Source of the DNA: Litorilituus sediminis
GTDB lineage: Bacteria; Pseudomonadota; Gammaproteobacteria; Enterobacterales; Alteromonadaceae
Reading direction: 5' to 3'
DNA: 64,000 bases
NCBI RefSeq assembly: GCF_004295665.1
Contig: NZ_CP034759.1
Coordinates: 3,100,001 to 3,164,000 of the forward strand
The notes under the pieces were generated by a model. It did not search any database. It was given only the letters and a program-made list of their open reading frames with translations, and was not told where the DNA came from. A program made the translations under genes and the position numbers. Of the stretch, positions 29,184-39,705 are shown one piece after another (position 1 is the first letter of the stretch; every line of letters starts with the position of its first letter).

Positions 29184-29214
29184 TGATAATAGCTAGCCAT
29201 TTGCTAGCTATTAT

Positions 29215-29364
29215 TTATTGCAGGGGCGAGTTATTCTTATAAGTCGCTGCATCTATAATTGCCCATAGATGAAAAATAGCCGCAATAATACCAGGCACAA
29301 CTAAATACCAAAGGGCATAGCCACCTACGCAAACAATGGCAAAAATAATTGCCGGTAAAATCCT
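29215..29364 (-). pseudogene. Candidate broken small membrane-protein gene (start codon lost)
   Basis: On the minus strand a frame with a clear membrane-protein reading (IIFAIVCVGGYALWYLVV, then PGIIAAIFHLWAIIDAATYK) runs to a stop at 29215-29217. A strong AGAGGA site lies just upstream at about 29361-29366, but no ATG, GTG or TTG follows at a usable distance; the frame continues upstream to a stop a few codons away. The bases at the expected start read ACCGGCAATT. A loss of AT before GGCA would explain it, or ATT may serve as a rare start. Two helices in 46 codons resemble small immunity or stress membrane proteins; identity unknown. Confidence 0.4.
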
Positions 29365-29472
29365 CTTTTATATCGAATTAATGTTAACTAGCAATTGAGT
29401 TAGCTAGTAAATGAATTGTTGATATCTTAAACTAAGCAGATGACTTAGCACATCAAATAATTGTTAAAAACT

Positions 29473-30354
29473 ATGAGTTTTAAAGTGGAGTTAATAAATT
29501 TTCAAGGTTCGCTGGCATTTTGGCGAAAGCATAAGCGGTTTTTCCCTTACTTACTTAAACGGCTTAATCAAGAGCAGCTGCCCGTGGTTGCAGGATATTT
29601 ATCTTATGTCTGTTTGATGTCCTTAGTGCCACTATTGGTTGTCATGTTATCTGTTATGACAGCTTTCCCGCTTTTTGCTGAATTGCAAAAAACCGTAGAA
29701 GAATTTGTTTATCAAAATTTTGTCCCAGCTGCAGGCGATGTAGTTCAGCAGTACTTAACAGGATTTGTCAGTAACGCATCAAAAATGTCAGCTATTGCCA
29801 TCATCTTTCTTTTTGTTGTTGCTATTTTATTGATATCCGCGATAGATAAAACCTTAAATAGAATATGGCGAGTAACGGAAAAGCGTCGCACTATTACGTC
29901 ACTGGCAATGTATTGGATGGTGTTAACCCTTGGCCCTGTATTTGTTGGTGCAAGTATTGCCTTAACCTCTTATATCGTTTCTTTAGTATCGCTTGGTGAT
30001 TACGATTTATTAGGAATCACCAATATTTTTGTTCGTTCTATGCCGCTATTAGCGTCTATTTTTGCCTTTGTTATTTTATATATGGCGGTACCTAATAAAG
30101 TGGTGCCTTTTAAGTATGCGCTATCGGGCGCAATTTTTTCCGCTATTTTATTTGAAGTGGCAAAAAAGGTTTTCGCACTTTATTTAACGGCATTTCCCTC
30201 TTATCAGGCTATTTACGGCGCATTAGCAACGATTCCTATCCTCTTTCTGTGGATATATCTTTCTTGGTTAATTGTGCTAGGTGGTGCGATGATTACGGTG
30301 TCTTTACAAGAATATAATGACGTTGAGCCTGCAACTGAAGAAAAAGAGAGTTAA
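29473..30354 (+). CDS. YihY/BrkB family inner membrane protein
   Basis: A 293-aa protein with about six membrane helices. The N-terminal [31 protein letters not shown] and [10 protein letters not shown] patterns are those of the YihY/virulence-factor BrkB family, of unknown function despite the name. I chose the ATG at 29473; a TTG 12 bp earlier is also in frame, and neither has a strong ribosome site. It ends 5 bp before dtd, so the two are co-transcribed, as yihY and dtd are neighbours in many gammaproteobacteria. Confidence 0.88.
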   Translation: MSFKVELINFQGSLAFWRKHKRFFPYLLKRLNQEQLPVVAGYLSYVCLMSLVPLLVVMLSVMTAFPLFAELQKTVEEFVYQNFVPAAGDVVQQYLTGFVSNASKMSAIAIIFLFVVAILLISAIDKTLNRIWRVTEKRRTITSLAMYWMVLTLGPVFVGASIALTSYIVSLVSLGDYDLLGITNIFVRSMPLLASIFAFVILYMAVPNKVVPFKYALSGAIFSAILFEVAKKVFALYLTAFPSYQAIYGALATIPILFLWIYLSWLIVLGGAMITVSLQEYNDVEPATEEKES

Positions 30355-30359
30355 AAATA

Positions 30360-30797
30360 ATGATTGCACTTATCCAAAGAGTCACTCGCGCAAGTGTTAC
30401 CGTTGATGAACAAATCATCGGTGCGATAGATAATGGCTTGTTAGTGTTACTTGCTGTTGAGCCTGAAGATACCGAAGCGAAAGCAAAACGCTTAGCTGAA
30501 CGAGTTGCCGGTTATCGAGTTTTTAATGATGAAAATGGCAAAATGAATTTAAACGTCAAGCAAGCTGGTGGTGATATTTTAGTGGTGTCGCAATTTACTT
30601 TAGCTGCTGATACTAATAGCGGCATGAGACCAAGCTTTACTACTGCCGCCAAACCTGAATTTAGTAATCAACTTTACCAATTCTTTACTAAACAGCTTAG
30701 AGAAATGGGCTTTACCGTGCCAACAGGAGAGTTTTCTGCTGATATGAAAGTTGAGTTAGTTAACGATGGTCCGGTTACCTTTCACTTAGCTATTTAA
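30360..30797 (+). CDS. dtd: D-aminoacyl-tRNA deacylase
   Basis: A 145-aa cytosolic enzyme that hydrolyses D-aminoacyl-tRNA, chiefly D-Tyr-tRNA, and Gly-tRNA(Ala). Signature motifs are present: the SQFTL motif and the C-terminal NDGPVTF (Gly-cisPro) motif that enforces chirality. Length is typical. It follows yihY by 5 bp and precedes the spc operon promoter. Confidence 0.96.
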   Translation: MIALIQRVTRASVTVDEQIIGAIDNGLLVLLAVEPEDTEAKAKRLAERVAGYRVFNDENGKMNLNVKQAGGDILVVSQFTLAADTNSGMRPSFTTAAKPEFSNQLYQFFTKQLREMGFTVPTGEFSADMKVELVNDGPVTFHLAI

Positions 30798-30858
30798 CCC
30801 CGATAAAATACTGATTATTTTTTAGCTAATTAAACTATCACTTTTGAATTAGTGGTGT

Positions 30859-30864
30859 TATAAT
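30859..30864 (+). promoter_or_regulatory. -10 element of the spc ribosomal operon
   Basis: TATAAT followed by CTCGCGCCCG, a GC-rich discriminator as in stringently controlled rRNA and r-protein promoters. The -35 region is not clear at 17 bp. A leader of about 160 nt precedes rplN. Its presence means rplN starts its own transcript here. Confidence 0.72.
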
Positions 30865-31029
30865 CTCGCGCCCGCTGAAATTGGATTGATGCTTTTATGG
30901 TTGAAATCTAATCTTTGTGGGAGTCTTAAAAGGCAGTGACGGGTCGAATTTTTGGCCTTGAATTTAAATTTATCTTTTTGTTTTACTGTAAAAATTACAG
31001 GTAAAAAAGATAACAGCGGAGCAAAATCA

Positions 31030-31398
31030 ATGATCCAAATGCAATCACAGCTTAATGTTGCTGATAACAGTGGCGCTAAGCGTGTTCAATGTATAAAGGT
31101 TCTTGGTGGCTCGCACCGTCGCTATGCACGCATAGGCGACATCATCAAAGTTGCAGTGAAGGAAGCAAGTCCTCGCGGTAAAGTTAAAAAAGGTGATGTT
31201 GTTACTGCGGTAGTGGTGCGCACTAAGAAAGGTGTTCGTCGTACAGATGGTTCTGCCATCCGTTTTGACGAAAACGCGGCTGTTGTGCTTAATGCAAACT
31301 TACAGCCAATTGGTACTCGTATTTTCGGGCCAGTGACACGTGAATTAAGAACTGAAAAGTTCATGAAGATCGTATCTCTAGCACCAGAAGTACTATAA
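31030..31398 (+). CDS. rplN: 50S ribosomal protein L14
   Basis: A 122-aa protein starting [16 protein letters not shown], the exact expected L14 opening, with GGAG upstream at 31018-31021. A longer frame to 30952 is not used. L14 sits at the subunit interface and contacts 23S and 16S rRNA. It is the first gene of the spc operon here; rplX follows 12 bp later. In most relatives rpsQ of the S10 operon would be directly upstream, but here dtd is. Confidence 0.97.
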   Translation: MIQMQSQLNVADNSGAKRVQCIKVLGGSHRRYARIGDIIKVAVKEASPRGKVKKGDVVTAVVVRTKKGVRRTDGSAIRFDENAAVVLNANLQPIGTRIFGPVTRELRTEKFMKIVSLAPEVL

Positions 31399-31410
31399 GG
31401 AGTCACGATA

Positions 31411-31725
31411 ATGGCATCTAAGATTCGTCGTGATGATGAAGTAATCGTACTTGCAGGTAAAGACAAGGGCAAAACTGGTAAAGTTACCAAAGTGCTTGTT
31501 GAAGAAAGCAAGGTATACGTAGAAGGCGTTAACTTAATCAAGAAACACACTAAGCCTGTACCTCAGTTACAGCAGCCTGGTGGCATTGTTGAGAAAGAAG
31601 CACCTTTGCATGTTTCTAACGTAGCTATCCTTAACCCTAAAACGGGTAAGGCTGACCGCGTTGGTTTTAGATTTGAAGACGGCAAAAAAGTACGTTTTTT
31701 CAAGTCTGATAACGAATTAGTTTAA
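31411..31725 (+). CDS. rplX: 50S ribosomal protein L24
   Basis: A 104-aa assembly-initiating protein with the KOW motif [17 protein letters not shown]. It binds the 5' end of 23S rRNA. AAGGAG lies 8 bases before the ATG. It is second in the spc operon, 15 bp before rplE. Confidence 0.97.
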   Translation: MASKIRRDDEVIVLAGKDKGKTGKVTKVLVEESKVYVEGVNLIKKHTKPVPQLQQPGGIVEKEAPLHVSNVAILNPKTGKADRVGFRFEDGKKVRFFKSDNELV

Positions 31726-31740
31726 TAATTGGAGTAAACG

Positions 31741-32286
31741 ATGGCGAAACTGCATGATTTTTACAAAGATACAGTTGTAGCAGAACTTTCTAATAAGTTC
31801 GGTTATAAAAGTGTCATGCAAGTCCCTCGGATTGAAAAGATCACCCTTAACATGGGTGTTGGTGAAGCGATTGCTGATAAGAAAGTATTAGAGCACGCCA
31901 CAAATGATCTTACTGCAATCTCAGGTCAAAAGCCGATCACGACAGTAGCACGCAAATCAGTTGCGGGCTTCAAAATTCGTGAAGGCTACCCTATTGGTAC
32001 AAAAGTAACTCTACGCGGTGAGCGTATGTGGGAATTCTTAGAGCGTTTAATCTCTATTTCAATTCCTCGTATCCGTGACTTCCGTGGCTTAAACCCTAAG
32101 TCATTCGATGGTCGTGGTAACTACAGCATGGGCGTTAAAGAGCAAATCATCTTCCCTGAAATCGATTACGATAAAATCGATAAAATTCGCGGATTAGATA
32201 TCACTATTACTACTAGCGCGAAAAACAACGAAGAAGGACATGCGTTATTGTCTGCCTTCAATTTCCCGTTTAAGAAGAAGGTGTAG
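31741..32286 (+). CDS. rplE: 50S ribosomal protein L5
   Basis: A 181-aa protein that binds 5S rRNA and contacts the P-site tRNA. It reads [16 protein letters not shown] and has the conserved LNMGVGEA and [16 protein letters not shown] segments. GGAG lies upstream. In E. coli the region at the start of this gene is the S8 translational operator; I did not fold it here. rpsN starts 4 bp after the stop. Confidence 0.97.
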   Translation: MAKLHDFYKDTVVAELSNKFGYKSVMQVPRIEKITLNMGVGEAIADKKVLEHATNDLTAISGQKPITTVARKSVAGFKIREGYPIGTKVTLRGERMWEFLERLISISIPRIRDFRGLNPKSFDGRGNYSMGVKEQIIFPEIDYDKIDKIRGLDITITTSAKNNEEGHALLSAFNFPFKKKV

Positions 32287-32290
32287 AGTT

Positions 32291-32596
32291 ATGGCTAAAG
32301 CGTCAATGAAAGCTCGTGAAGCAAAACGTACTAAACTAGTAGCTCAGTACGCTGAAAAGCGTCGTGCGTTAAAAGAAATCATCTCAAGCGTAAACTCTTC
32401 TGAAGAAGAGCGTTGGGATGCAGTATTGAAACTTCAAAGTTTACCTCGTGATTCATCAAGTAGCCGTCAACGTAATCGTTGTAATGTTACTGGTCGTCCA
32501 CATGGTTACTTACGTAAGTTCGGTTTAAGCCGAATCAAGTTGCGTGAAGCAACTATGCGTGGTGAAGTTCCAGGTCTTAAGAAAGCTAGTTGGTAA
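32291..32596 (+). CDS. rpsN: 30S ribosomal protein S14 (zinc-independent long form)
   Basis: A 101-aa S14 starting [17 protein letters not shown]. It lacks the CxxC...CxxC zinc ribbon ([17 protein letters not shown] has one Cys), so it is the C-minus long form usual in gammaproteobacteria. A frame extending upstream overlaps rplE and is not used. It sits in the 30S head. Confidence 0.96.
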   Translation: MAKASMKAREAKRTKLVAQYAEKRRALKEIISSVNSSEEERWDAVLKLQSLPRDSSSSRQRNRCNVTGRPHGYLRKFGLSRIKLREATMRGEVPGLKKASW

Positions 32597-32615
32597 TTCA
32601 CGGGAGTAAATGGTT

Positions 32616-33005
32616 ATGATGACTGATCCTATCGCGGACATGTTTACACGCATCCGTAACGGTCAATCTGCAGCAAAAGTTGCAGTAACAATGCCATCTT
32701 CTAAGTTAAAAGTTGCAATTGCCAACTTACTTAAAGAAGAAGGTTACATTACTGATTTCGCAGTAGCAGGCGATGTAAAGCCTGAGCTTACTGTTGAATT
32801 GAAGTATTTTAATGGTAAAGAAGTAATTGAAACGATCAAGCGTGTTTCACGTCCTGGTCTTCGCGTATACAAAAGCTGTGAAGAACTGCCAAAAGTTCTT
32901 GCTGGCATGGGTATTGCGATTGTTTCAACTTCAAAAGGTTTGATGACAGATCGCGCTGCTCGTAATGCGGGTATTGGCGGTGAAATCATCGGTTTCGTAG
33001 AGTAA
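32616..33005 (+). CDS. rpsH: 30S ribosomal protein S8
   Basis: A roughly 129-aa primary 16S rRNA-binding protein, with [14 protein letters not shown] and the C-terminal [21 protein letters not shown]. Three in-frame ATGs occur (32610, 32616, 32619). I chose 32616 because GGGAG ends 9 bases before it and the length best fits S8; 32610 would be too close. In E. coli S8 represses the spc mRNA. Confidence 0.95.
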   Translation: MMTDPIADMFTRIRNGQSAAKVAVTMPSSKLKVAIANLLKEEGYITDFAVAGDVKPELTVELKYFNGKEVIETIKRVSRPGLRVYKSCEELPKVLAGMGIAIVSTSKGLMTDRAARNAGIGGEIIGFVE

Positions 33006-33016
33006 GGAGCAAAACT

Positions 33017-33550
33017 ATGTCTCGTGTTGCAAAAGCACCTGTCGCTGTTCCTGCTGGCGTTACCGTAACGTTATCAGGTCAAGACATCACAGTTAAAGGT
33101 CCAGTAGGCGAACTTTCTCAAACTATTCACGGTTTAGTTAAGGTTTCTCAAGAAGAAAACGAACTAAAAACTGTTGTAGCTGAAGAAAGCAAAGAAGCTT
33201 GGGCTCAAGCCGGTACTGCACGCGCTTTAATCAACAACATGGTTGAAGGTGTAAGTAAAGGTTTTGTAAAAACATTAATTTTAAACGGTGTTGGTTACCG
33301 TGCAAAAGCTGCTGGTAAGTCATTAGATTTATCTTTAGGTTTTTCACACCCAATCAGCCATGCAATTCCTGAAGGAATTACCGTTGAAACTCCTAGCCAA
33401 ACTGAAGTTGTACTAAAAGGTGCAGACAAGCAGTTAGTTGGTCAAACCGCTGCGAACATTCGCGCATACCGTAAGCCTGAGCCTTATAAAGGTAAAGGTA
33501 TTCGTTATAGCGATGAGTACGTTCGTCGTAAAGAAGCTAAGAAGAAGTAG
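33017..33550 (+). CDS. rplF: 50S ribosomal protein L6
   Basis: A 177-aa two-domain protein near the factor-binding site of 23S rRNA. It carries the conserved GVGYRA and [14 protein letters not shown] signatures. AAGGAG precedes the ATG. It is 11 bp after rpsH and 9 bp before rplR. Confidence 0.97.
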   Translation: MSRVAKAPVAVPAGVTVTLSGQDITVKGPVGELSQTIHGLVKVSQEENELKTVVAEESKEAWAQAGTARALINNMVEGVSKGFVKTLILNGVGYRAKAAGKSLDLSLGFSHPISHAIPEGITVETPSQTEVVLKGADKQLVGQTAANIRAYRKPEPYKGKGIRYSDEYVRRKEAKKK

Positions 33551-33559
33551 GGTAATACT

Positions 33560-33913
33560 ATGGATAAGAAAACATCTCGTTTGCGCCGCGCTAAACGCGC
33601 TCGTGCAAAAATCAGCGAGTTGGGTGCGAATCGTTTAGTTGTATTCCGTACTCCTCGTCACATTTACGCTCAATTAATCGCGCCTACTGGTTCTGAAGTA
33701 ATTGCTTCAGCATCTACTGTAGACAAAGAAGTGCGTGGTTCAATTGAAAAAACCGGTAATGTTGCCGCTGCTGCTGCAGTAGGTAAAGCAATTGCTGAAC
33801 GTGCAAAAGCAAAAGGCGTTGAGTCTGTTGCATTTGACCGCTCAGGTTTCCGTTACCACGGTCGCGTTAAAGCATTAGCAGAAGCAGCTCGCGAAGCTGG
33901 TCTTCAGTTCTAG
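33560..33913 (+). CDS. rplR: 50S ribosomal protein L18
   Basis: A 117-aa basic protein that binds 5S rRNA with L5, starting [17 protein letters not shown], with the C-terminal [20 protein letters not shown]. Length is typical. It sits within the spc operon. Confidence 0.97.
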   Translation: MDKKTSRLRRAKRARAKISELGANRLVVFRTPRHIYAQLIAPTGSEVIASASTVDKEVRGSIEKTGNVAAAAAVGKAIAERAKAKGVESVAFDRSGFRYHGRVKALAEAAREAGLQF

Positions 33914-33923
33914 GGGTTTGATA

Positions 33924-34433
33924 ATGGCTAATCATAATCAAGAAAACTCACAACAAAGTGATATGGCTGAAAAGCTAATCGCCGTTAACCGTGTTTCAAA
34001 AGTGGTTAAAGGTGGTCGTATTTTCAGTTTCACCGCATTAACAGTAGTTGGTGACGGTAATGGTCGTGTTGGTTTTGGTTACGGTAAAGCACGTGAAGTG
34101 CCTGCTGCAATCCAAAAAGCAATGGAAAAAGCACGTCGTAACATAGTAACAGTTGACTTGAAGGGTACTACTCTTCAGCACCCTATCAAGGGTCGTCACT
34201 CTGGTTCTAAAGTTTACATGCAACCAGCTTCTGAAGGTACAGGTATCATCGCCGGTGGCGCGATGCGTGCAGTACTTGAAGTTGCAGGCGTTCAGAACGT
34301 ATTGTCAAAAGCATACGGTTCTACTAACCCAATCAACGTAGTTCGCGCTACTGTTTCTGCTTTAGCGAACATGCATTCGCCTGAAGGCATGGCAGCTAAA
34401 CGTGGCAAAAGCGTTGAAGACATTTTGGGGTAA
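33924..34433 (+). CDS. rpsE: 30S ribosomal protein S5
   Basis: A 169-aa decoding-accuracy protein, with [15 protein letters not shown] and [20 protein letters not shown]. The ATG at 33924 has GGGG upstream; a TTG six bases earlier is also in frame. The N-terminus ([12 protein letters not shown]) is a few residues longer and more polar than in E. coli. The gene has ribosomal codon bias. Confidence 0.97.
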   Translation: MANHNQENSQQSDMAEKLIAVNRVSKVVKGGRIFSFTALTVVGDGNGRVGFGYGKAREVPAAIQKAMEKARRNIVTVDLKGTTLQHPIKGRHSGSKVYMQPASEGTGIIAGGAMRAVLEVAGVQNVLSKAYGSTNPINVVRATVSALANMHSPEGMAAKRGKSVEDILG

Positions 34434-34439
34434 TTGCTC

Positions 34440-34619
34440 ATGGCTAAAACAGTTAAAGTAACTCAAGTAAAAAGCTCTATTGGTCGTTTACCAAAGCACA
34501 GAGCTACATTAAAAGGCCTTGGTTTACGTCGTATCAACCATACAGTTGAGTTAGAAGATACTCCTTCTGTACGTGGTATGATCAACAAGGTTTACTACAT
34601 GGTTAAGGTGGAGGATTAA
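34440..34619 (+). CDS. rpmD: 50S ribosomal protein L30
   Basis: A 59-aa small subunit protein, reading [20 protein letters not shown]. The ATG at 34440 is used, not the upstream TTG frame start. It lies 6 bp after rpsE and 2 bp before rplO. Confidence 0.96.
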   Translation: MAKTVKVTQVKSSIGRLPKHRATLKGLGLRRINHTVELEDTPSVRGMINKVYYMVKVED

Positions 34620-34621
34620 TA

Positions 34622-35056
34622 ATGCATTTAAATACTTTATCCCCTGCACCAGGCGCTAAGAAAGCTAAGAAACGCTGCGGTCGTGGTATCGGTTCTGGCA
34701 TTGGTAAAACAGGTGGTCGTGGTCACAAAGGTCAGAAGTCTCGTTCTGGCGGTAGTGTACGTCCAGGTTTTGAAGGTGGTCAAATGCCTTTAAAACAACG
34801 TTTACCTAAGTTTGGTTTCACTTCACGTAAGTCTTTAGTTCGCGCTGAAGTACGTTTACATGAATTAAACCTTATTGAAGGCGATGTTGTAGATATCCAC
34901 GCACTTAAAGACGCTGGTTTAATCAGCCGTAACATTGAAACAGCAAAAATCATGCTGTCTGGCGAAATTACTCGCAAGATCACTGTTCGCGGTTTAGGCG
35001 TAACTAAAGGTGCACGTGCAGCTATTGAAGCTGCCGGTGGCAAAATCGAGGAATAA
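34622..35056 (+). CDS. rplO: 50S ribosomal protein L15
   Basis: A 144-aa late-assembly protein with a Gly/Arg/Lys-rich N-terminal tail ([20 protein letters not shown]) that threads into 23S rRNA. GGAGG in the end of rpmD serves as ribosome site, so translation is coupled. secY follows 6 bp later. Confidence 0.97.
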   Translation: MHLNTLSPAPGAKKAKKRCGRGIGSGIGKTGGRGHKGQKSRSGGSVRPGFEGGQMPLKQRLPKFGFTSRKSLVRAEVRLHELNLIEGDVVDIHALKDAGLISRNIETAKIMLSGEITRKITVRGLGVTKGARAAIEAAGGKIEE

Positions 35057-35062
35057 TACAGA

Positions 35063-36400
35063 ATGGCTACACCAGGAATGGCTTCTCAAAAGGGAAGTAC
35101 AGGCGCAGGCGGTTTGTCTGAGCTAAAACAAAGATTGTGGTTCGTATTCGTAGCATTAGTAGTGCTTCGTTTAGGTTCATTTGTGCCAATCCCTGGTATT
35201 GACGCCGCTGTATTAGCTCAGTTCTTTGAACAACAAAAGGGCACCATTGTAGAAATGTTTAACATGTTCTCTGGTGGTGCACTTGAGCGAGCCTCAGTAT
35301 TGGCATTAGGTATTATGCCGTACATCTCAGCTTCGATTATTATGCAATTGCTAACGGTAGTTCATCCTGCCATGGCAGAGCTTAAGAAAGAAGGTGAAGC
35401 TGGACGTCGTAAGATCAGTCAATACACACGCTACGGCACATTAGTTCTAGCAACAGTACAATCAATTGCGATTGCTAGAAGTTTACCGGAAATGATGCAA
35501 GGCCTTGTTATTAACGCTGGCTTTGGTTTTTACTTTACTGCGGTAGTTTCTTTGGTTACTGGTACCATGTTTTTAATGTGGCTAGGTGAGCAAATTACTG
35601 AACGTGGTATTGGTAACGGTATCTCTATCATAATTTTCGCTGGTATTGTTGCTGGTATGCCTTCAGCTGTTGGTCAGACAGCTGAGATGGCGCGTCAAGG
35701 TGAATTGCACTTATTAGTATTATTGCTAATTGGCGTTGTGGTATTTGCAGTAACTTTCTTAGTAGTATTTGTTGAGCGTGGTCAACGTCGTATCGTTGTC
35801 AATTACGCTAAACGTCAGCAAGGCCGAAAGGTGTTTGCTGCACAAAGTACACATTTACCGTTGAAAGTGAATATGGCTGGTGTAATCCCGCCAATCTTTG
35901 CCTCAAGTATTATCTTGTTCCCGGGCACGCTTGCGAGCTGGTTTGGACAAGGTGACGGCCCAGTTGCTGATTTCTTACAAGGTATGTCAGGTGCTATGTC
36001 TCCTGGTCAACCTTTGTATGTAATGATGTTAGCTGCAGCAATTATATTTTTCTGTTTTTTCTACACGGCATTGGTTTTCAATCCGCGTGAAACAGCAGAT
36101 AACTTGAAAAAGTCAGGTGCGTTCATTCCAGGGATTCGTCCGGGTGAACAAACATCCAAATACATTGATAAAGTAATGACACGCTTAACCTTAGCTGGTG
36201 CGTTGTATATTACCTTTATTTGTTTGGTTCCTGAGTTCATGATGATAGCATGGGACGTTCAGTTCTATTTCGGTGGTACTTCACTACTGATTATTGTTGT
36301 TGTAATCATGGACTTTATGGCACAAGTACAAACGCATATGATGTCTCATCAATATGACAGTGTACTTAAAAAAGCAAACTTAAAAGGTTACGGCCGATAG
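35063..36400 (+). CDS. secY: Sec translocon channel subunit SecY
   Basis: A 445-aa ten-helix membrane protein, the pore of the SecYEG export channel. Recognised parts are the N-terminal [12 protein letters not shown], the plug region after helix 1, and the cytoplasmic loop 5 ([17 protein letters not shown]) that binds SecA and ribosomes. It is in its usual place after rplO in the spc operon. Length matches E. coli SecY (443). Confidence 0.98.
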   Translation: MATPGMASQKGSTGAGGLSELKQRLWFVFVALVVLRLGSFVPIPGIDAAVLAQFFEQQKGTIVEMFNMFSGGALERASVLALGIMPYISASIIMQLLTVVHPAMAELKKEGEAGRRKISQYTRYGTLVLATVQSIAIARSLPEMMQGLVINAGFGFYFTAVVSLVTGTMFLMWLGEQITERGIGNGISIIIFAGIVAGMPSAVGQTAEMARQGELHLLVLLLIGVVVFAVTFLVVFVERGQRRIVVNYAKRQQGRKVFAAQSTHLPLKVNMAGVIPPIFASSIILFPGTLASWFGQGDGPVADFLQGMSGAMSPGQPLYVMMLAAAIIFFCFFYTALVFNPRETADNLKKSGAFIPGIRPGEQTSKYIDKVMTRLTLAGALYITFICLVPEFMMIAWDVQFYFGGTSLLIIVVVIMDFMAQVQTHMMSHQYDSVLKKANLKGYGR

Positions 36401-36430
36401 GCCGGGCTGATTTAGTTAACGGAGTATAAA

Positions 36431-36544
36431 ATGAAAGTACGTGCATCCGTAAAAAAGATTTGTCGTAACTGTAAAGTGGTAAAGCGTAAGGGCGTTATTC
36501 GCGTTCTTTGTAGCGAGCCAAAGCACAAACAACGTCAAGGTTAA
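36431..36544 (+). CDS. rpmJ: 50S ribosomal protein L36 (zinc-binding form)
   Basis: A 37-aa protein starting [15 protein letters not shown] with zinc ligands Cys11, Cys14, Cys27 and His32, so it is the C-plus form. The ATG follows GGAG (36421-36424). It is the last gene of the spc operon, 30 bp after secY, before the alpha-operon promoter. Confidence 0.95.
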   Translation: MKVRASVKKICRNCKVVKRKGVIRVLCSEPKHKQRQG

Positions 36545-36577
36545 TTTTAACCTAAGCGAAAGCTAAATCTTTTAGAA

Positions 36578-36606
36578 CTGGCATTATGCAGATTTTTCTG
36601 TATAAT
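36578..36606 (+). promoter_or_regulatory. Promoter of the alpha operon (rpsM)
   Basis: CTGGCA (-35, 36578-36583) and TATAAT (-10, 36601-36606), 17 bp apart, followed by GCCGC. It lies about 90 bp before rpsM. The 36607-36695 leader is the equivalent of the region where S4 binds in E. coli; I did not establish a pseudoknot. Confidence 0.68.
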
Positions 36607-36695
36607 GCCGCTTCGATTTGCGAAAAAGAGTCTGGTTGAGTATCCTAACGGGCTTTTCAACCAATTAATTTTAAATTTTTATAGGAGATGTGTTA

Positions 36696-37052
36696 GTGGC
36701 CCGTATCGCTGGCATTAACATCCCTGATCGTAAGCATGCAGTAATCGCCATTACTGCGATTTACGGTATCGGTGCAACACGCGCAAAAGCTATTTGTGCA
36801 GCAACTGGTATCGCAGAATCAACGAAGATCAGTGAATTAGACGAAGCTCAAATTGATTTGCTTCGTGCAGAAGTGGATAAATTCACCGTAGAAGGTGATT
36901 TACGCCGTGAAGTTTCAATGAACATTAAACGTCTTATGGACTTAGGTTGTTTCCGTGGCATTCGTCACCGTCGCAGTCTTCCTCTACGTGGTCAACGCAC
37001 TAAAACTAATGCGCGCACACGTAAAGGTCCTCGTAAGCCAATTAAGAAGTAA
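36696..37052 (+). CDS. rpsM: 30S ribosomal protein S13
   Basis: A 118-aa subunit-bridge protein starting [11 protein letters not shown]. The start is the GTG at 36696, with AGGAG ending 8 bases upstream; a GTG six bases earlier lies too close to the site. The ending ([17 protein letters not shown]) is typical. It opens the alpha operon. Confidence 0.97.
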   Translation: MARIAGINIPDRKHAVIAITAIYGIGATRAKAICAATGIAESTKISELDEAQIDLLRAEVDKFTVEGDLRREVSMNIKRLMDLGCFRGIRHRRSLPLRGQRTKTNARTRKGPRKPIKK

Positions 37053-37065
37053 GAGGAACTAGACA

Positions 37066-37455
37066 ATGGCTAAAACACCAGTTCGTACGCGTAAACGCGT
37101 AAAAAAACAAGTTGCTGATGGCATGGCTCATATCCATGCGTCTTTCAACAACACAATCGTGACTCTTACAGACCGTCAAGGTAATGCATTATCTTGGGCG
37201 ACTGCAGGTGGTTCAGGTTTCCGTGGTTCACGTAAATCTACACCTTTTGCTGCGCAAGTAGCTGCAGACCGCGCTGGCGCTGCTGCAAAAGAGTTTGGCT
37301 TGAAGAATATTGAAGTGTTCGTTAAAGGTCCAGGTCCAGGTCGTGAATCTGCTATCCGTGCCTTAAATGCTGCTGGTTTTAAAATCACCAACATTACTGA
37401 CGTTACCCCTATTCCTCATAATGGTTGTCGTCCTCCTAAGAAACGTCGCGTTTAA
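37066..37455 (+). CDS. rpsK: 30S ribosomal protein S11
   Basis: A 129-aa platform protein: conserved [20 protein letters not shown] and the basic end [18 protein letters not shown]. The start has AGAGGA upstream. It lies 13 bp after rpsM. Confidence 0.97.
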   Translation: MAKTPVRTRKRVKKQVADGMAHIHASFNNTIVTLTDRQGNALSWATAGGSGFRGSRKSTPFAAQVAADRAGAAAKEFGLKNIEVFVKGPGPGRESAIRALNAAGFKITNITDVTPIPHNGCRPPKKRRV

Positions 37456-37476
37456 TAGGAAAGTTGGAGAAAGAAA

Positions 37477-38097
37477 ATGGCAAGATATTTAGGTCCTAAG
37501 TTAAAGCTTAGCCGTCGTGAAGGTACAGATTTGTTCCTTAAAAGCGGTGTTAGAGCTATTGACACTAAATGTAAGATCGAAACAATCCCAGGTCAGCACG
37601 GCGCACGTCGCGGTCGTTTATCTGACTATGGTGTACAACTTCGTGAAAAGCAAAAAGTTCGTCGTATGTACGGCGTTCTAGAGAAACAATTTAGTAACTA
37701 CTACAAAGAAGCTGCTCGTTTAAAAGGCAACACAGGTGAGAACTTGTTACAACTTTTAGAGAAGCGTTTAGATAACGTAGTTTACCGTATGGGCTATGCA
37801 AGCACTCGTGCTGAAGCTCGTCAATTAGTTAGCCACAAGGCTATCGTGGTAAATGGCGTTGTAGTTAATATTCCATCTTTCACTGTTAAAGCTGAAGATG
37901 TGGTTTCTGTTCGTGAAAAGTCTAAGTCTCAAGCGCGTATTATCGCTGCAATGGAATTAGCTGAGCAACGCGAGAAGCCTGTCTGGTTAGAAGTAGATAG
38001 TAAGAAACTTGAAGGCGTGTTCAAACGTGTTCCAGATCGTGCTGACTTATCTGCGGAAATTAATGAACAGTTGATTGTTGAACTTTACTCTAAGTAG
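37477..38097 (+). CDS. rpsD: 30S ribosomal protein S4
   Basis: A 206-aa primary 16S-binding protein starting [18 protein letters not shown], with an S4 RNA-binding domain ([20 protein letters not shown]). In E. coli it represses the alpha operon by binding the rpsM leader. GGAG precedes the ATG. Confidence 0.97.
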   Translation: MARYLGPKLKLSRREGTDLFLKSGVRAIDTKCKIETIPGQHGARRGRLSDYGVQLREKQKVRRMYGVLEKQFSNYYKEAARLKGNTGENLLQLLEKRLDNVVYRMGYASTRAEARQLVSHKAIVVNGVVVNIPSFTVKAEDVVSVREKSKSQARIIAAMELAEQREKPVWLEVDSKKLEGVFKRVPDRADLSAEINEQLIVELYSK

Positions 38098-38122
38098 AGT
38101 TGCACTTTAAGAGAGGACATAT

Positions 38123-39112
38123 ATGCAGGGTTCTGTAACCGAATTCCTTAGACCACGCTTAGTAGGCATTGAAACCGTTAGTGCTCGTCGTGCTAAGGTA
38201 ACTTTAGAGCCATTAGAACGTGGTTTTGGTCACACTTTAGGTAATGCGTTACGCCGCATTCTTTTATCTTCAATGCCAGGTTGTGCTGTAACTGAAGTTG
38301 AAATTGACGGTGTATTACACGAGTACAGTAGTAAAGAAGGTGTTCAAGAAGACATCATCGAAATATTGTTAAACCTTAAAGGGCTTGCAGTTATTTTAGA
38401 AGGCAAAGATGAAGCCGTTCTTACCTTAACTAAGTCTGGTGAAGGCCCTGTAACGGCAGCTGATATTCAACATGATGGTGATGTAACTATTGCAAATCCA
38501 GAACATGTTATCTGCACCTTAACAGGTGAAGGCAGTGTCAGCATGCGCATTAAAGTTGAAATGGGACGTGGTTATGTTCCAGCTTCTGCGCGCCGTGATG
38601 CCGAGGAAGAAGATCGTGCTATTGGCCGTTTGTTAGTTGATGCTTCATTCAGCCCAGTAGTAAGAATTGCTTATGATGTTGACTCTGCACGTGTTGAACA
38701 ACGTACAGACTTAGACAAATTAGTATTAGACATGGAAACTAACGGTACGTTAGATCCAGAAGAAGCTATCCGTCGTGCTTCAACCATCCTAGCTGAACAG
38801 TTAGATGCGTTTGTTGAATTACGTGATATTAAAGAAGTTGAGCAAGTGGAAGAAAAACCATTGTTTGACCCAATCTTGCTTCGTCCAGTTGACGATCTAG
38901 AACTAACAGTTCGTTCAGCTAACTGTCTAAAAGCAGAAGCAATTCAATATATTGGTGATTTAGTACAACGTGCTGAAGTTGAGCTTCTTAAAACACCTAA
39001 CTTAGGTAAGAAGTCTTTAACTGAAATCAAAGACGTTTTAGCGTCTCGTGGTTTGTCTTTAGGTATGCGCCTAGAAAACTGGCCACCTGAGAGCATTGTT
39101 GACAACGACTAG
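38123..39112 (+). CDS. rpoA: RNA polymerase alpha subunit
   Basis: A 329-aa subunit, the E. coli length. The N-terminal dimerisation domain ([23 protein letters not shown]) and the C-terminal domain ([19 protein letters not shown]), which contacts UP elements and activators such as FNR, are both complete. It sits between rpsD and rplQ as usual. Confidence 0.98.
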   Translation: MQGSVTEFLRPRLVGIETVSARRAKVTLEPLERGFGHTLGNALRRILLSSMPGCAVTEVEIDGVLHEYSSKEGVQEDIIEILLNLKGLAVILEGKDEAVLTLTKSGEGPVTAADIQHDGDVTIANPEHVICTLTGEGSVSMRIKVEMGRGYVPASARRDAEEEDRAIGRLLVDASFSPVVRIAYDVDSARVEQRTDLDKLVLDMETNGTLDPEEAIRRASTILAEQLDAFVELRDIKEVEQVEEKPLFDPILLRPVDDLELTVRSANCLKAEAIQYIGDLVQRAEVELLKTPNLGKKSLTEIKDVLASRGLSLGMRLENWPPESIVDND

Positions 39113-39156
39113 TTCGGTCATCGTTATTTTTAATAGTTTGAGAGAAGGATTAACTT

Positions 39157-39564
39157 ATGCGTCATCGTCATAGCGGTCGCCAGTTAAACCGTAATAGCAG
39201 TCATCGCCAAGCGATGTTCCGCAATATGGCAAGCTCTTTAGTTAAGCACGGCGTTATCAAAACGACTGTAGCTAAAGCTAAAGAACTACGTCGCGTTGTA
39301 GAGCCATTAATTACTTTGGCTAAAACCGACACTGTAGCAAATCGTCGTTTAGCGTTTGCTCGTACACAAGATAAAGAAGTAGTAGGTATTTTATTCAGCG
39401 AACTTGGTGAACGTTACCAAGAACGCCCAGGTGGTTACACTCGCATTCTTAAATGCGGTTACCGTACTGGTGATAAAGCGCCTATGGCTTACGTTGAATT
39501 AGTAGACCGCCCAGCAGTTGAAGAAGTTGCTGAAGAAGTTGAAGAGTCAACAGAAGAAGCTTAA
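39157..39564 (+). CDS. rplQ: 50S ribosomal protein L17
   Basis: A 135-aa protein starting [18 protein letters not shown]. It has an acidic, Glu-rich C-terminal tail (about 15 residues) beyond the usual core, a common extension in this group. It is last in the alpha operon; a strong terminator follows. Confidence 0.97.
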   Translation: MRHRHSGRQLNRNSSHRQAMFRNMASSLVKHGVIKTTVAKAKELRRVVEPLITLAKTDTVANRRLAFARTQDKEVVGILFSELGERYQERPGGYTRILKCGYRTGDKAPMAYVELVDRPAVEEVAEEVEESTEEA

Positions 39565-39585
39565 GCTTTTGCTTAAATTCTGATT

Positions 39586-39614
39586 AAAAACCGAGCCATG
39601 TGCTCGGTTTTTTT
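39586..39614 (+). terminator. Rho-independent terminator of the alpha operon
   Basis: Arms AACCGAGC and GCTCGGTT around a 5-base loop followed by seven T. Confidence 0.93.
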
Positions 39615-39705
39615 ATGGTTAATGAAAAATTAACACCACTTGACCTAAAGGTTAATTCCCCGTATAAATTGTTCCATATTCTTGAGCGTATTTGAGTTCA
39701 TATCC

